NCBI GenBank assembly: GCA_013433145.1 | Contig: CM024181.1 | Location: forward strand, 5,394,001-5,458,000 | Direction of reading: 5' to 3' | Origin: Ascaris suum | Taxonomy: Eukaryota; Nematoda; Chromadorea; Rhabditida; Ascarididae | DNA length: 64,000 nucleotides | In this document: piece by piece, positions 51,536-64,000 of the stretch | How the letters are laid out: every line of letters begins with the position of its first letter | Position numbering within the stretch: the stretch's first letter is position 1 | The notes under the pieces: model-generated | Told to the model about the DNA's origin: nothing | The model's input: only the letters and a program-made list of their open reading frames with translations | Database searches by the model: none | Made by a program: the position numbers and the translations under genes

Positions 51536-54500
51536 CGGAAAAGATTATCTTCAATGGAAATATGCATAAATAATTTTTTACCAATGCTTTCGATGATACA
51601 ACCGAAATATCATTTAAATGCGTCGAGCATTAAGAGACTTCGTTAGCATATTATTTTGTATAGTAGTACAGAAAATTTTGAAAGTATATTTATTAAACAA
51701 CTTTGTTGACTTTTCATCATATATAAATGCCTACGTACAGTTTGATGTATACTGCCAATAATAACCTCGTTAGATCAATTGTATGGTATTTGTGATGGTA
51801 TAAATTTTGATATTCAGTCAATTTCATTCATATTGATTGATCAAGCTGTAGATATTTGCAGATATTTAAATGTCCACATTTAGTGATATATTAAAGTGCG
51901 TGAGAAGCTCCGAAAGAAGTTTTTGAATGCTATCATACAATGTAGCGTGACGGAAGCCACAGTGGAAGAGTGGTGTGGGATGACCTTTAGGTAAGTGTAG
52001 AGTTGTTTCAATTTGGCAATGATGAGTAGTTTACACCTCAAGCCACCTATGTAAGTTCCAGTGAGTTAGTTATAGGAGTATAGTTGCGGTAATTTGTTCA
52101 TATCAGTGCGAAACATTTTTTCTCAATTCTCGGAATATCGCTGTCTTTGCTCGGTGTACTGCCGGTCCTCGGGTGCATTTATCATTTGATATCCACCAAT
52201 TGGGAGGTTTTTGTCAGAGTATCCCTCCTGACCACTCTAAATTCTTTTCAAGTACTTGATCAAGAACAAAAGAAATTTTTATGAACTTCAACAAATTTGC
52301 ATATTTGAATTATACAATAACGTTGCCATGCTCGTGCGCACTTATGTCAATATATCTTCCCACTAGTAATTACAACTCGTAAATTTTTGAATGCAAAATT
52401 TTAGACATTTAATCAATACAAAGGGATTTCTTTCTGTACCAATTTCAACTTGCTGCAACAACTCTGAAGTTGCTTAATAATAGTTGGAATTGCCTAATTT
52501 TATTCGTGTCAAGAATTTCTGCAGTCATCTAGATTCCAAAACATGTGAGTACATATTTAATTGAGAGTTTATATGAGCGGTAGTATCGTTTATAATCTGA
52601 ATGGACTATTGCGTGTGTTTTATTATTCACTGCTACCTATGCGGCTGGTCATTCCGATCAACTGCATTCATATCAGTTAAGTTTCTCCACTGATTTTTTT
52701 TCGCATAAGCTTTTCCACTTACAACTTGCATTTGCAAATATTTCTGTCGCTTATTGCGCACTGATCAGTACAGAAGACTTCACGGTTCTATTTCATAAGT
52801 TAATTCCATTTCATTAAACTCGAAAAATTGAAAGTATCGAAAATGTATTTGGTCTTTTGATTCATCGAAAAAAATATTACTTGATATTGAAATCATTTTT
52901 TATGGTATTGAAATTGTCTTTGAAAAACTTGAAAATTGATGGACTGTTTGGAAATGAAAAATATTCTTAGGCCATTCAATATCGCGTTTAATTCTACAAC
53001 CACCACTCTCTCCAATGAGTTTTATCAACGAAAATACACTTTCATTTCTTTTAATTTCGTTGTTGCAATATGAACAATTTTGGTGTTATTTTTCATTAGT
53101 TATTCGATAATGTCGCTTCAAATTAATTATTGCCGTCATCCATTTTTCACCTGTTGCATTCTTTCATCAATTGCTTATGTGGATTTTTTTTTTTGTTAAA
53201 ATCGGAGACCATTGTGTAAATATATTCCATAAATATAACTTGTGGTAAGCTGATTGCAATTATTACTGCTTACATACTGGAATGCTGTCGAGTGAAATAC
53301 GGCAAACAAATGGTGGGGGGGGGGGGGGGTAAATGAAATCCTACCAATAGTATGATGTAGAGTTAAAAAATAATTGGTATTGTTTTAATAACAAGCGTTG
53401 TGAAAACGAATGCCTTGGAGATCCCTTATATTGATAGGAAATAACGGCGAACGATGGTAGAAAAAACGTAAATAAGAGCGAATACTTCAAATCCTTACCA
53501 TCAAGAGGAAGGAAGGATTCAAAGAGAAAGGAAAAAGCTGTTCGCACCTGTTCAAATGTGAATATTTTTGTTATGAATGGATTATTCAATTAAATTCTCA
53601 AGAATTTCAATGGAATTTGAATAATTCTGAAAAAAAAAACTATCCCAACTGAAGTAGTAATTACACATGCACATAATTGCTGTCTTATAACTTCAATTGT
53701 AATTTCATTTTCTTGAAAAAAAGATTCCATAGTTTATATAACAATAAAGTGCTCTTTCGACTCAATGTCTATGATATCTATCACATTTGAGTGGTTATGA
53801 AAGGAAGTTGTCTAAACGAAGGTTTTTTTTTGTGGCATTTGGGAGCAATATGCCACAGAAAATTGTTAGGAAAGTTTTCGACAATTTATTTCGCCAATAT
53901 GACATCCATGAAAATTGCTTCTTTTAACGCTCTAAATAAATAAAAGAAACTTGCTACGACTATTAGTTTCTAAAGTCTCTGAATTCAGGCTTTTTAAATC
54001 AATAGATTATTTAAAATTTCCAGTTAAAATCCAGGCTCAAAAATTTGTAAAGATCAGGTTAAAATAATTATGTTATTCGGTACTACTGGTTGATATTTAT
54101 TAAATGACGAGGAATTTTTGAAAGTTAACATCATAGCGATTATATGGATTGCCTTTTCACATATTTTGCAAATCACTACTGTAGCTAAATTGTTAGAAAT
54201 GCAATCAGTTTCTCCTCGTATTTTATCGCATCTTTTATTGCCTATTTATATTCGTTTTGTATTTATGCATATTTTTACGTTTTCTTTATGTGAGACGATG
54301 AATGAATAGATGAATAAAACATTCAACGTTCAATCATTCCAGCACGTATCTCAAGCGATTGAGAATTACCAAGAAGTGGAACGTTTTCGATTTCTACAGT
54401 TAACTCAAAGGGAGTTCGCCATCTCCATTTATAAAATAACGCCTTTGGGAGCATTCAATGCTCGAATTTAGAAAGCATGGCAGACGATCTTGTTTATGCA

Positions 54501-55002
54501 GTGAAATTTGCATTTCGTAGGCCTGATCAGCTTTGTGGCTCTACTGAGATCGAACTTCACATACCAGGTCAAGTATATTTAAATCTCCTTGGGTGATGTT
54601 CATAGCTGCATATTTTTCAATAGCTTCGTAATGTTCGACCTCTAGAAGTCGACACATGAACGGTTGAAAAAAATGGAGGTCGGCATTTGCAAGGCTAAAG
54701 CAGTTTTTAACTGGTGAACAGATGATTGATTCATCAGTCTATGCTATTTGTTCAACGTCGAATGGTTGTTCCTATTTCAGCGGCTTTCATTTGCGTTGCA
54801 AAATTCTCTTTTTGTTTGTAAAGCGCATTATGGTTGCATCATATTTGAGCTTCTGTACACATGCCTATGCCTATCTGTCTGTCTATCTCATGGTTTCGCT
54901 TTATGAGTCACAAATTTTGTTACGATGGGATTTTGTGTGCATAGCGCCTACAACATATTTTCTTCATTTCACTTCTCGCTGAAAAACTTTTGAAGCTGTA
55001 AC

Positions 55003-55068
55003 TGGGTTAGCTTAATGGAAAACATGTGCTCTCAGAACGAGCTCAATCGTATCGGAATCGCTCCCACA
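55003..55068 (+). repeat. tRNA-like fragment
   Basis: Shows an A-box-like TTAGCTTAATGG, a central GCTC...GAGC stem around TCAGAAC, a weak B-box-like ATCGGAATCGC, and TGGG/CCCA that could pair as an acceptor. The cloverleaf is incomplete, so it is a pseudogene or tRNA-derived repeat at best. Confidence 0.3.
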
Positions 55069-58000
55069 ATTTTTCATTTTTCTCGTTTGTAAATACAAGC
55101 GCATGATAGTGCATTTTATAAAATCTTCACTCCCGATCTTTGGTTTTCGTAATGCCGTTAGTTTTTTGTCTGCATTCGTAAGAGGTGTTGCAAGCGCATG
55201 TATGCATATAGGCTCTGCTTCTATTAGCGTTTTGCGTGATTCATTCCCCTACGGTAACTGAATGACTAAATGAGATTCAGTGCTTATTTAATTCCGAATA
55301 GTTGTACTGCTGCTTTTTTTCTCTCATGGTTTCGTATTTAACGGATCCGTGCAAACTCTGTCTTCGCCTTGACCTCAAGACGCATATGTAAGTGTCCATC
55401 TGTAGGTTCGGTAGTTTCAACTCTGAGACCGACCACTGAAGATGAAGTTATGAAATTTGATGGCTACAATGTGCGTCACAGTCTGTGACAACTCCACAGT
55501 GTTCCATGTCCATTTCGAAATCATCAATGGACATAAATCTCAGCAAATTTTGCATATACTTTGCATCGTTCGGACTATCGTTTCGCACCAGAAGAGTTTG
55601 GAGAGGGTTGAGGATGACAAGAAAAAGCTTTTGATGGAGTGTTTGCATACCTTTAGGACCATATGGTAAAGTACTAATCTACTTACTCTAATCTTTGTTG
55701 GTGGATTGTGAAACTCATCGGTGTGCTGAGAGGGAAACAAAAGCACATACCGTGTCACTCTCTTCCAGCATGCTTCTCCGCCTATTCCTTGATTATATTG
55801 TTTTCATTGTTTCATTAAGGTATTACTTTATTATTACCTGGCTGTGCATTAAGGAGTGAATGTTTTAGAGGAAGATAACAATATCTTACGGGAAATACTT
55901 GATCAGAAAGCTAATTATTAACGATTGTGCACATCAAAGCTTCTAGATTATTGTTTGATGCGCTATCCGGTTCTAGGTCCTCTGATCACTGCGAAACGCA
56001 GTAATATTTCACAACATACAGCAATCAAACTTTTGATTTATCCCTGCAGTCAACAGTGGTTAATATTACGTCAGCAATGCCTGCGAGTGGAAGGTTTATT
56101 CGGGAATTAGGCCATGCGATGGTCCTATTTGAACCCGCAGTGATACCATTGAATTAGTTGGTTAAATTTAAGAGGGTATATTATTAACCTATACTTTGAG
56201 ATGAACACACGTTTGAATAGCACTTTGCTTACCAGCTCATTTCAACTTATAGTGGCTACACACTTTCGGTCACTCTGATTAGCAAAGAAAAGCGTCATTG
56301 ATGGTCGATTACTAATTTGAACAAGATCTCTCAGGATGGATGAGGTTAGGAAAGGGAAAAGGAGGAAAGAGTAAAGTCATCGTCACGTGCTCCATGGGTT
56401 ATAACGAATAAAAGCAGTCAACACATAAAGTATCACATTTTCAAAGATATGGAATCAATATACATTCAAATACGCATCATTTAGACATTTTACTGTTCAC
56501 CTGAAGCATTCTGTTTACGAGTAGGTCAAATAGTAATTGTGTTTTTTTCATGCTTTCCCGTCTTTTAAAACATTTTTACCTGCCTCTCGCATTTTACTTT
56601 ACAGCGCGTACTCCTAAAACATGAAAAATTTTGCAGTTAGCTTAGTGAACTCTGAAGATTTTTTGAGTTATACTAGCCACCTCATGAGAGAAAAAAAACA
56701 CTGAACGCAATTATAAGAATAATTATTTTTAATCGCATTTCTTCGCTAGATTGAGGTAAATCAGAATGTGAAGTGCTGTCGAGCTATTTTTGAACGAGGT
56801 GGGGGAGAGAAGAATTTTGTCATCGAACGCTTTCATAGCCTCTCGTTTCATCACAATAAAGTTTTATCAATGGTTATGTCATTGTTGATTGGTTATTGGC
56901 GCAATCGTTGATTGTTCCATAAAAAAATACACATCATATGAGCTGATGCATTCTGTCACTTCTTTTGCTTTTGGAAAATGATTGCGGTGTCTTTCTTTTT
57001 GAAAAATTTCGACGAATATTTGCAGCAAATCTTTCTCAGCGATCTTTTCCGACTGTCACTAATGCCACAAACTTTGAGAAGTATAAAGTGAAAGTAAACT
57101 ATCAAACGTAATGTTGCTAGCGTAATTCACAAAAATCGGTTCTTTATTTAATTATTTTTGTGCGCTATTGCCAGACGCTTCGTAGCTTATTTATGCCTTT
57201 GCTTGATATGTTTTATTAGTATAATTCTTATATCTTCGCAATTTGTTGGAGCCGTTTAATGGATGAGCTTGGATTATATAGGTAGAAATTATTTATCTCA
57301 ATGAATGTCATTAGAAGCCTAGCGACTCTCCAACATTAAATATTATGGACTGGTGCGACTGCAGTGATGTCAAGCAAGAATTTTTAATGATATTTTCTTT
57401 GTGGGCAATTCTACATTATTCAATCGAAATCGGATGATCAATAGCATGCGTTTTGAGATTCTGAGATTGCTGTTCAGGAAAAAATATGAAATTTCCCGGT
57501 AAAAATATGGCCATAAAAACTTGTTAATATTTAATAATATGAAGCTGATTTTCGTCAGTCATCCTGCTTCAAATAAAAATTTGCTTTCTCTTCGTAAATA
57601 TCACGCTATGCTTTTTATGAAGTTTGATTCACGAAACCTTTTTTGTGTGGAAAAAGAGGAAGTTAGACGAAAAGAGCTCAGTGATTAGCAAATGCCAGCA
57701 AACAGCGCTACGTCCCCGTAATTTTGCGTCATTATCTTCTTTTTGCTTGCTTACCTTGTTGCAGTTTTTCTTTGATTATCCATACATTTATCGATCAGTA
57801 CTGTTAATTATTCCGCTACAATAGATGCATTATAACGCCTACCATAAGGTGTTTATTCGCTTAGACGGTTAAGCCAATATTAGGCCTCCGTTGAAATTAT
57901 TGATAGAGTTAACAAGACTTTGTTAATTGATCATCTTCTTCTGCTTTCACATCATTCATTTCAATTTGTTTATTCGGTGAAAAAAAATGATTGTTATATA

Positions 58001-59519
58001 ATCAATGCTCTAATAATAATAGCATTTATACGCCGTAGAAAACGCGAAAAATTGGTTAGCGTGACCAGAAATTAGTCGAAATAACCGTTCGCATCTTTGG
58101 GCATAAATTATTTTTTCGACGACATCATACTTATTTAAAAACAAGGATGAACTTATTATGAAGCTGAAAAACATAACAGGATTAACAGGAAAGTGAGGAA
58201 ATAGTTCACTCCATCAGAGAACATGTGTGCAATTTTACAACCCGCTATTAATATGTTATTTTGGGGTACTAAAGTATCATCGATCGGGATGAGCGTAAAA
58301 ACGCTGCACTTTTGACCCAACAATTGATGGATGTTCACAAACGTGCTCGCTACTTTTTTCACTTCAATTTTGCGTTGTTTTTTTTCTCAGATTTGTTGCT
58401 TTGATCGAATTTTCTTCTATTACTTCAACGTTTTTGTTTCTTCCTTGCAACTTACCTTCTTCACTATTATCTGATTCACTACTGTTGGTTTATTAAATGG
58501 AGCATTTGTTATATCATTTTTGATCATATGGAACAATTTTTGTCGTAATGACATATTTTAGACGATTGAAATGATCCAAAAATCAAATAGAAATTATGAA
58601 TCAACATAGAATTACTGATCTAAACGTAAAGAAAATAGTCATTAAAAAATATCGATAAGTTCTTCCTGTTTTAGGCGTCTATGCAAATCAATTCCTCCTA
58701 TTGAACAAAATTTACGAATTAGCATAGATTTGTTGATTTAATGAATGAAGAAAATATTCAGTTAAAAAAAATACTGGTGAGTTCTTCCTATCTGAAATAA
58801 CGATGCAAATTATTTTCACCTTTTATGGTGTTTTTTGACGCATTAATCCTAATTATACAGCAATCATAGTGGTGAAATTTTGTCAGTAGAAGTATTCATA
58901 TTTCACCCATAATAACACGTGAAAAAGAAAAATGATTGTGCACACATTAGAGCGAAATTTGCCATTTCCCATCATTATATGCGTCATTTTTCGTTTTTCT
59001 CTCTCTCGTCCTTTCTCGTGGTTGTCTCCACATTAGATTTTTGTTGTATTTTGGACTCAATCGCTCAGCCATAATTTAAATTCCAGCCCACCGATTCATA
59101 ATTGATGTTGTGCATTAATAGATGTGATGATGTGTGGCTGAAGAGAGTTGATTATGTTTCGTTATTCATGCATCCTGCTTGGAGGTCGGTTTCTATCAGG
59201 GGAATTATGCATAGAAGAGATTTTGCTGATAATCTCGAATACTTCTGATGTGTTTCTGCCAAGCTGCTGATATGCTACGGAAGCATCATGCCCATGCATA
59301 TATGTGCGATTGTCTATCTGTCTGTCTGTCAGGCAGCTTCAACTCGAGAATCATTCGATAGTTATGGTGCGCACCATAGCGAGGTCTCCTTACCCATTTT
59401 TCATGCCTGCCCATCGACATTAAAAAAAGTTGTGGACATTTAAACGTGCAAAAATATTCGCTCACGTTTGTGCTGATGGAGTTGCAGCAAGAAAGAAGTA
59501 TTTGAAGATGTTTCGCTGA

Positions 59520-59834
59520 ATGATGTTGTTAATTAATATAAGAGGGTCATTATTCTGCGCGTTTATTATTTGTTGCCAGTTCACGGAACTAGCTTCAATT
59601 GGACAGGATGCAAAAGCGCAGATTGCGCCGAATCTTCTAGCGCGCTTCGCCACCAGCTACTTTTTCCAGAAAATTCCCATAGAAAGCAGCCATTTCAGCA
59701 CTCTGTTGTTACAGCTGTTTGGACATTTAGACTGGTTTCCTGCATTATGCGAAAGAAGAGCGGCTATATGCCCTAACGAGCAGAAGCAAAGAAAATTCCA
59801 GTATTTTGCTTTGCGAAGAATACCACCAAATTAA
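59520..59834 (+). CDS. possible small secreted protein
   Basis: An intronless ORF of 104 codons starting MMLLINIRGSLFCAFIICCQ, a plausible signal peptide, with cleavage near TELA/SIG. The mature part (DAKAQIAPNLLARFATSYFF, then KIPIESSHFSTLLLQLFGHL and a basic C terminus) has four cysteines in all. The region is GC-richer than its flanks, but a second frame (59570-59776) is equally open, so the coding frame is not certain. No family recognised. Confidence 0.32.
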   Translation: MMLLINIRGSLFCAFIICCQFTELASIGQDAKAQIAPNLLARFATSYFFQKIPIESSHFSTLLLQLFGHLDWFPALCERRAAICPNEQKQRKFQYFALRRIPPN

Positions 59835-61967
59835 ACTAATTGCGTCGCACATCTGTTCTCCATTTTCTTACGTTACATGAAATTAAACTATGGCTTTGTT
59901 TTGTTAATCTATTTCGCCTAAATTTTCCTTATTCCATGATTTATTAAGTGGACTTCACTTAACTGGTTCAGTTTTTTGCTGATCATAACCGTGATGCATC
60001 TGAAACGACATAATAGTTGAAGGTCGGTGGAGAGGGCGAAGGAGGAGAAGGAGGATTGCAGGCAAACGATATGATTTTATGAGCTCATCCTTTGTGCAGG
60101 AAATTCAAGATCTTCAGTTGTTTGTTGCTTGTCTTGAATGTTTTGCAGATTTACTGATAAGTGACCTCTATCATTCGACGTCTGAAGAGATTTCCTGAGA
60201 TGACTCGCTAGCCCTCCTTAGCATCCATTTCGATCGGTTGCATTATATTATTCCGAGGAATACTTCCGCAATCAGTGCGAGCGATTGACATTTTAAAACC
60301 GATTTTCGAAAAATATTCACAAAGAAATATCACCTCGAAGATTCGAGGCCGGGAACGAGTCCGTACACAACAGAGGGCACTCCTCACCCTCTATTCATCG
60401 GAAAGAAGCAGAAAAAAAGGAGAAGTGCCTTCTTTTCTGCCCTTCCTTGCTCCTTCCTTTTTCTTTCTTCCTCTCTCGAGGATATCATTTGTAAACTTTG
60501 GGGTTTGATAATTTATATTCTTGGTAAACGGCTTAGAAATTGCCAGCCTAACCAAGTATGGGATTTTTTCAACTCCGACATTTGAATTTGAGCAGTTAAA
60601 TAACGATCGAATTCTTCGCAATTTTTTTTCTAATCAATAAAATTAGGAAGACGTACTGGCAGGTTAGGATGGAAGAGTTAAGCGGCAGAGTTTTTCAAAG
60701 ACGATGATGAAACAAGCGAGCGGTCTTGCTGCCTAGATTGAATTGGTCCGGAATTGCGCAGAACAATCTTTTCTTGTGCTTATAGCGTGCGCAAAAGTGA
60801 ACATTCGCACTGAATCCATGTTCTTATTCTTGAATCTCTTCATTGCTTTTTGAGATCGGATTTCAGTTTCTCGGCATAGATATATGCTAGATTCCATCGA
60901 AATATTTCGATTCTGGAATCTTGGAGATTCTGTCCCTTTTTGAGTCATATCGCTCCGATTATGCTTTTCGCAATTTTTCGCTTGATCAAACTTCGCTTTG
61001 CTTCTTTAACGCAAGAAATAAAAATTTATTCGAGACAATGCTATGAGCTTCGTTTATGTCGTTCTTCCACAGACAATTTCTTCATTTTCGTCTATATAGT
61101 TATTCATTATTTAGGCTTCAATTATCAACCCTACTTTTGCGTACAAGATATGCTTTTACTAAATCAGCAGCCGCTGTATTCTTTGTTTTCAAAGTGTGAT
61201 ATCAACCCTGACTGTTATGTCGATTTAGATTAGTATAAATGTAGTGTAATATGTTCGATGATCCGGAAATCGGAAAAATAAGCATAGAAGGAGTATGTAG
61301 GAAGACAATGACGAATAATTTCACCTGTTACATATCACGAATCGAAGTGCGTTGATTAGGAGCGGAAGTCACCTACTCTGCCCTTTCTCGAATAATACGC
61401 ATCTGTTCTTAATTAATTCATAAAGTATGGTACTACAGACTATATAGGCGTATGATGTTCGGTGTTTTGCTTCTTTCGTCGTTTGACCGTGCCTTTTTCG
61501 CTCGCGGCTACAATCGTTCAATAAGCACAAACTGCTAGTCCAAACAGAACATTGAAATGCCTTTTCTTTCTATCCCTTCCCCACCTCCCTCTTCTCCCCG
61601 GCCTTTCCTTTTCCCAAGGGGAAAAGCATTTACTAGCATTTTGCCTCTCTCATTTCAGATTGGACGGAAAATGAAAGGGGAAATCGGAGATAATTCAACT
61701 CTGTTAACTTGGCTATTCAGGACTTGAATGTTCCACGTGGGTGCAACCCCCCTCCCCCTATCTCACCCGACTCGTTTTGTAATTTTCGGCGATCCTTTAA
61801 CTCATTATTTTCGAGGAAATTTGTATCTTGTCATTTTCACATTTAAGGTCAACTACTGCCAGCTTAAATTTGCGCTTCAGTAATTGCTAATCTGCAAGAG
61901 GTCATTATTTCGTACTATGGTGAAACGACAGTGGAAGTGAGAATTACTAGATTTGATTTTATTTCAG
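59835..61967. other. no supported gene; pyrimidine/purine tracts
   Basis: Polypyrimidine tracts at about 60415-60480 and 61560-61620 make low-complexity ORFs on both strands. The ORF at 60940-61233 has five cysteines but no start, splice or family support. Confidence 0.4.
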
Positions 61968-62694
61968 TGGCCCGAAAGCGACCAGGTAATGACGCGCTGA
62001 TTTTGCCATCAAACGCACTAGATGCTCAGAAAAAAAGTTTCGAATTTTCGGACGAGTTTTCTTGGAAATGCTTGAATTCTTAGTTCTTTACATTCATTTT
62101 CTGCAAAATTTTCGCTTTTTTCAATGCTCGCTTAACTTCGTATCATGAGGATCACTCATTTCCCGAAGATGTTGAAATCTGTGGCTTACCCTCCTTGACT
62201 AGTGCAGCAGAAGTAGTCGAGGAAGTGGGGAATGGGAGGGGATGTCCAGGTGCAGGAACAGGCACCATACCCAGGTATGGTCTCAATAACGAGTACACAA
62301 AATGCGGCAATAACCTATCTGAACACTCACCTAACGTGCTTTTTTTGCAGAAAGTACGAGTCACCGAATGGTAATGCAGTCTACCCAGGCTGTTGATAAA
62401 AAGTTGCGTGAGATAGAGCGTTAGATTGGAGAGTGTTGAAGAGGAAAGCAGAGAATTCGAAAAAAAAACACGAGGAGTGCACTAATGTTTGGGGCTCAGT
62501 GTATAGAATGATGGACGTCGGACAACAAGGGGACGTGCAGCGATGCCTTCAATTGTGCCGTGAAGGCTTCCTTCTTAGGCGTGTCAAAAACGCTCGTATC
62601 GGACCGCCTCATAAGGTGTTCATTCAGGATGACAAATATTTCTGCTATCATTCCGGAGGACTCTGGAAAATACTTCCTGTCAAGCTTAAATCAG
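61968..62694 (+). CDS. internal exons of a gene with a helical and a PH-like segment, unknown
   Basis: Exons: 61968-61985 (18 bases, WPESDQ), 62150-62249 (DHSFPEDVEICGLPSLTSAA...), and 62351-62694. Phases agree (0, then 1). The last exon starts STSHRMVMQSTQAVDKKLRE in one frame, meets TAG at 62421, and continues in another as KKKHEECTNVWGSVYRMMD, then CREGFLLRRVKNARIGPPHK, VFIQDDKYFCYH and a GTTTAT donor at 62695. The part from CREGFLLRR to YFCYH resembles the first strands of a PH domain (G-x-L-x-+-V ... +-V-F-I). The middle is helical and charged. The frame break between 62410 and 62470 is unexplained: a single-base deletion, or two shifts including the run of nine A at 62460-62468. 5' and 3' ends are outside what I can read. 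Confidence 0.5.
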
Positions 62695-64000
62695 GTTTAT
62701 TCTTTGTTTTGTTTATTTATTTTTGTTTATTCTATTTGAATTTTTCTCTTGCATGATGTGACTTCGTTGTGAGGATTTTTTATTATAGATTTATTTAATT
62801 TCTCACTCTTTCAAGTTTTTGTAGTAGGAGGAGGCAGCTTATTACTATTATAGAACGTACTTAACTCAAAAATGTATATACTAGTAATTCTTTAAATGAT
62901 AACGGTATATGATTCCATGGCGATGGCGTTTCATGAAAACTCGAAATAAGTGAATGTCGACGAATTGCTATTTCATTTCAGATATTCTATTCCCTTCCAT
63001 TCCTTTTCCAACCTCTTCGTTATTGAAGTCTTTTTATCGTTGCAGATAAATGTGTGGAAGGAAGAAGCCATGAATTGGCTAATTTTTATATGAGCAAATG
63101 ACAATAAATGATGAGAGTTTTCAAAAATTGCAGGAACGAAAAATTTGTTGAAATGAAGTTTTGTTGTGCTGAAGTTGTTGCAGAAATGTATTGATCATGA
63201 GGTCAAATCCCATCTGTGCATAATCATTCCGGAAGTTATGGGGTCGTAGAGATGAATCATTCCGGAAATTTTAGAACCGTGAGGTCTGATCCTACCTGAG
63301 AATGAAAATCCTCATCGTTGTTTTTGCAGTGATAATTTTTTGCGTAAACTGCAGCACAGTGGTAAACTGTGCAGTTGTTTGACAGTACCTAAAAGTCAAA
63401 CTAGGACTGAATGATGGTATAAACCAACTTCGTCATGACTGTATTATACTTCAAAAATTTCAACAAATCGTGCCATGTCTATCGAGAATTTTATTAGCTG
63501 TTCCCTACCGAGTGATTTGTCATTGCGACTCGGCAGATTGAACTGCAATAAACGTCTTAGTCCTTTCATAGCATCACAAGGGCATTATTTGAAAGTGCTC
63601 TAGCTAGCACCGAACCGAGACAATATGCGTGCAACAAAAACGCGCACTATAAAGAGTGGACGCTTTCAAAATTGGTCTTCGCAAAGCGCATTAGCACAAT
63701 ATCCTGTCTATGCTTATGGATGCATGTATATATATATATGTGTATGTCTTGGGTCCTGAAGGAAAGCACAACTTGGGCCCCTTTGAAGTGCAAAAAAAAA
63801 ATTATTTGGGGTGCAATCTGCATCATGACAAGACCCTATAGGAACCCTCAAATTGACGAATAAATTTCATAGAACACTATGAAAAATTAAATCTGCTGGA
63901 AAAATTTGCATGCATTTATTTATACATTTTTGTGATGAAATTATACGATTGATCGTTTGCACTAGAAATGAATGGGTTATTCAGTTTTTTTTTTTTGAAT
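62695..64000. other. probable intron or 3' flank, no exon seen
   Basis: Downstream of the donor at 62695 no acceptor followed by a convincing open frame was found. Short TATATATATG repeat at 63726-63740. Confidence 0.4.

Larger units (their letters stand above)
51325..59519. other. long stretch without a supported gene
   Basis: AT-rich. A 14-base G run lies near 53314-53328. ORFs at 54118-54309 and 54722-54982 are membrane-like by composition only. At 55448-55670 both strands are open for about 70 codons (minus: NPLQTLLVRNDSPNDAKYMQ) without a family or start. Nothing else supported. Confidence 0.4.

Noticed and set aside
55388..55405. GTAAGT...GTAG gap of 18 bases as a second micro-intron
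   Set aside because: Flanking frames are not convincingly coding and removing it does not create a family-like protein.
60391..60621. Lysine/arginine/glutamate-rich minus ORF
   Set aside because: Low-complexity product of a polypyrimidine tract.

Overview
The window looks like nuclear DNA of a nematode (probably Chromadorea; I would not go to species). It is AT-rich, genes are split into small exons by introns of about 100 to 3,000 bases with GT donors and short TTTCAG/TTAAG acceptors. Two families typical of worms can be read: a secreted transthyretin-like (TTR-52/ttr type) protein and a four-pass TMEM272-like protein. There are no operon, CRISPR, rRNA or phage signals. Most long ORFs are chance ORFs or reading frames through (TA)n microsatellites; the real genes were found by joining short exons whose splice phases agree.

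Layout. 1-8 kb: a few exon-like pieces on the + strand, including a start exon behind a TATA box (3312-3407), a phase-compatible second exon, and membrane-type exons near 7.2-7.8 kb. 8.4-13.6 kb: a + strand TMEM272-like membrane gene with a phase-compatible alternative last exon that would change a four-pass protein into a single-pass one. 13.9-16 kb: a degenerate 22-base tandem repeat, a 25-base inverted repeat and a decayed CR1/Jockey-like LINE reverse transcriptase on the - strand. 16-20.8 kb: no supported gene. 20.8-25.1 kb: a - strand secreted cysteine-rich protein of unknown family. 24.2 and 30.7 kb: two very long (TA)n arrays. 27.86 kb: an almost perfect 26-bp hairpin with a four-base loop. 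32.3-40.4 kb: a + strand gene with a DEP-like segment followed by a full DUF547 domain, carrying one clear frameshift and one gap too short to be an ordinary intron. 40.9-43.8 kb: a complete three-exon transthyretin-like gene on the - strand. 46.5-47.8 kb: a possible small secreted protein and a terminal exon with a frameshift, both - strand. 48.3-51.3 kb: a complete four-exon + strand gene for a signal-peptide/single-pass protein with almost no ectodomain and a long tyrosine/arginine-rich tail. 51.3-61.9 kb: mostly empty, with a tRNA-like fragment and a possible small secreted ORF. 62-62.7 kb: internal exons of a + strand gene with a helical segment and a PH-like segment, including an 18-base microexon.

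The genes do not form an obvious pathway. Common threads are secretion and membranes (TTR-like, cysteine-rich, TMEM272-like, single-pass). Frame breaks of one base recur in otherwise healthy exons (about 34.70, 40.29, 47.69 and 62.42 kb), two of them at homopolymers, which suggests either assembly indels or local gene decay and should be settled before any function is argued from the breaks.
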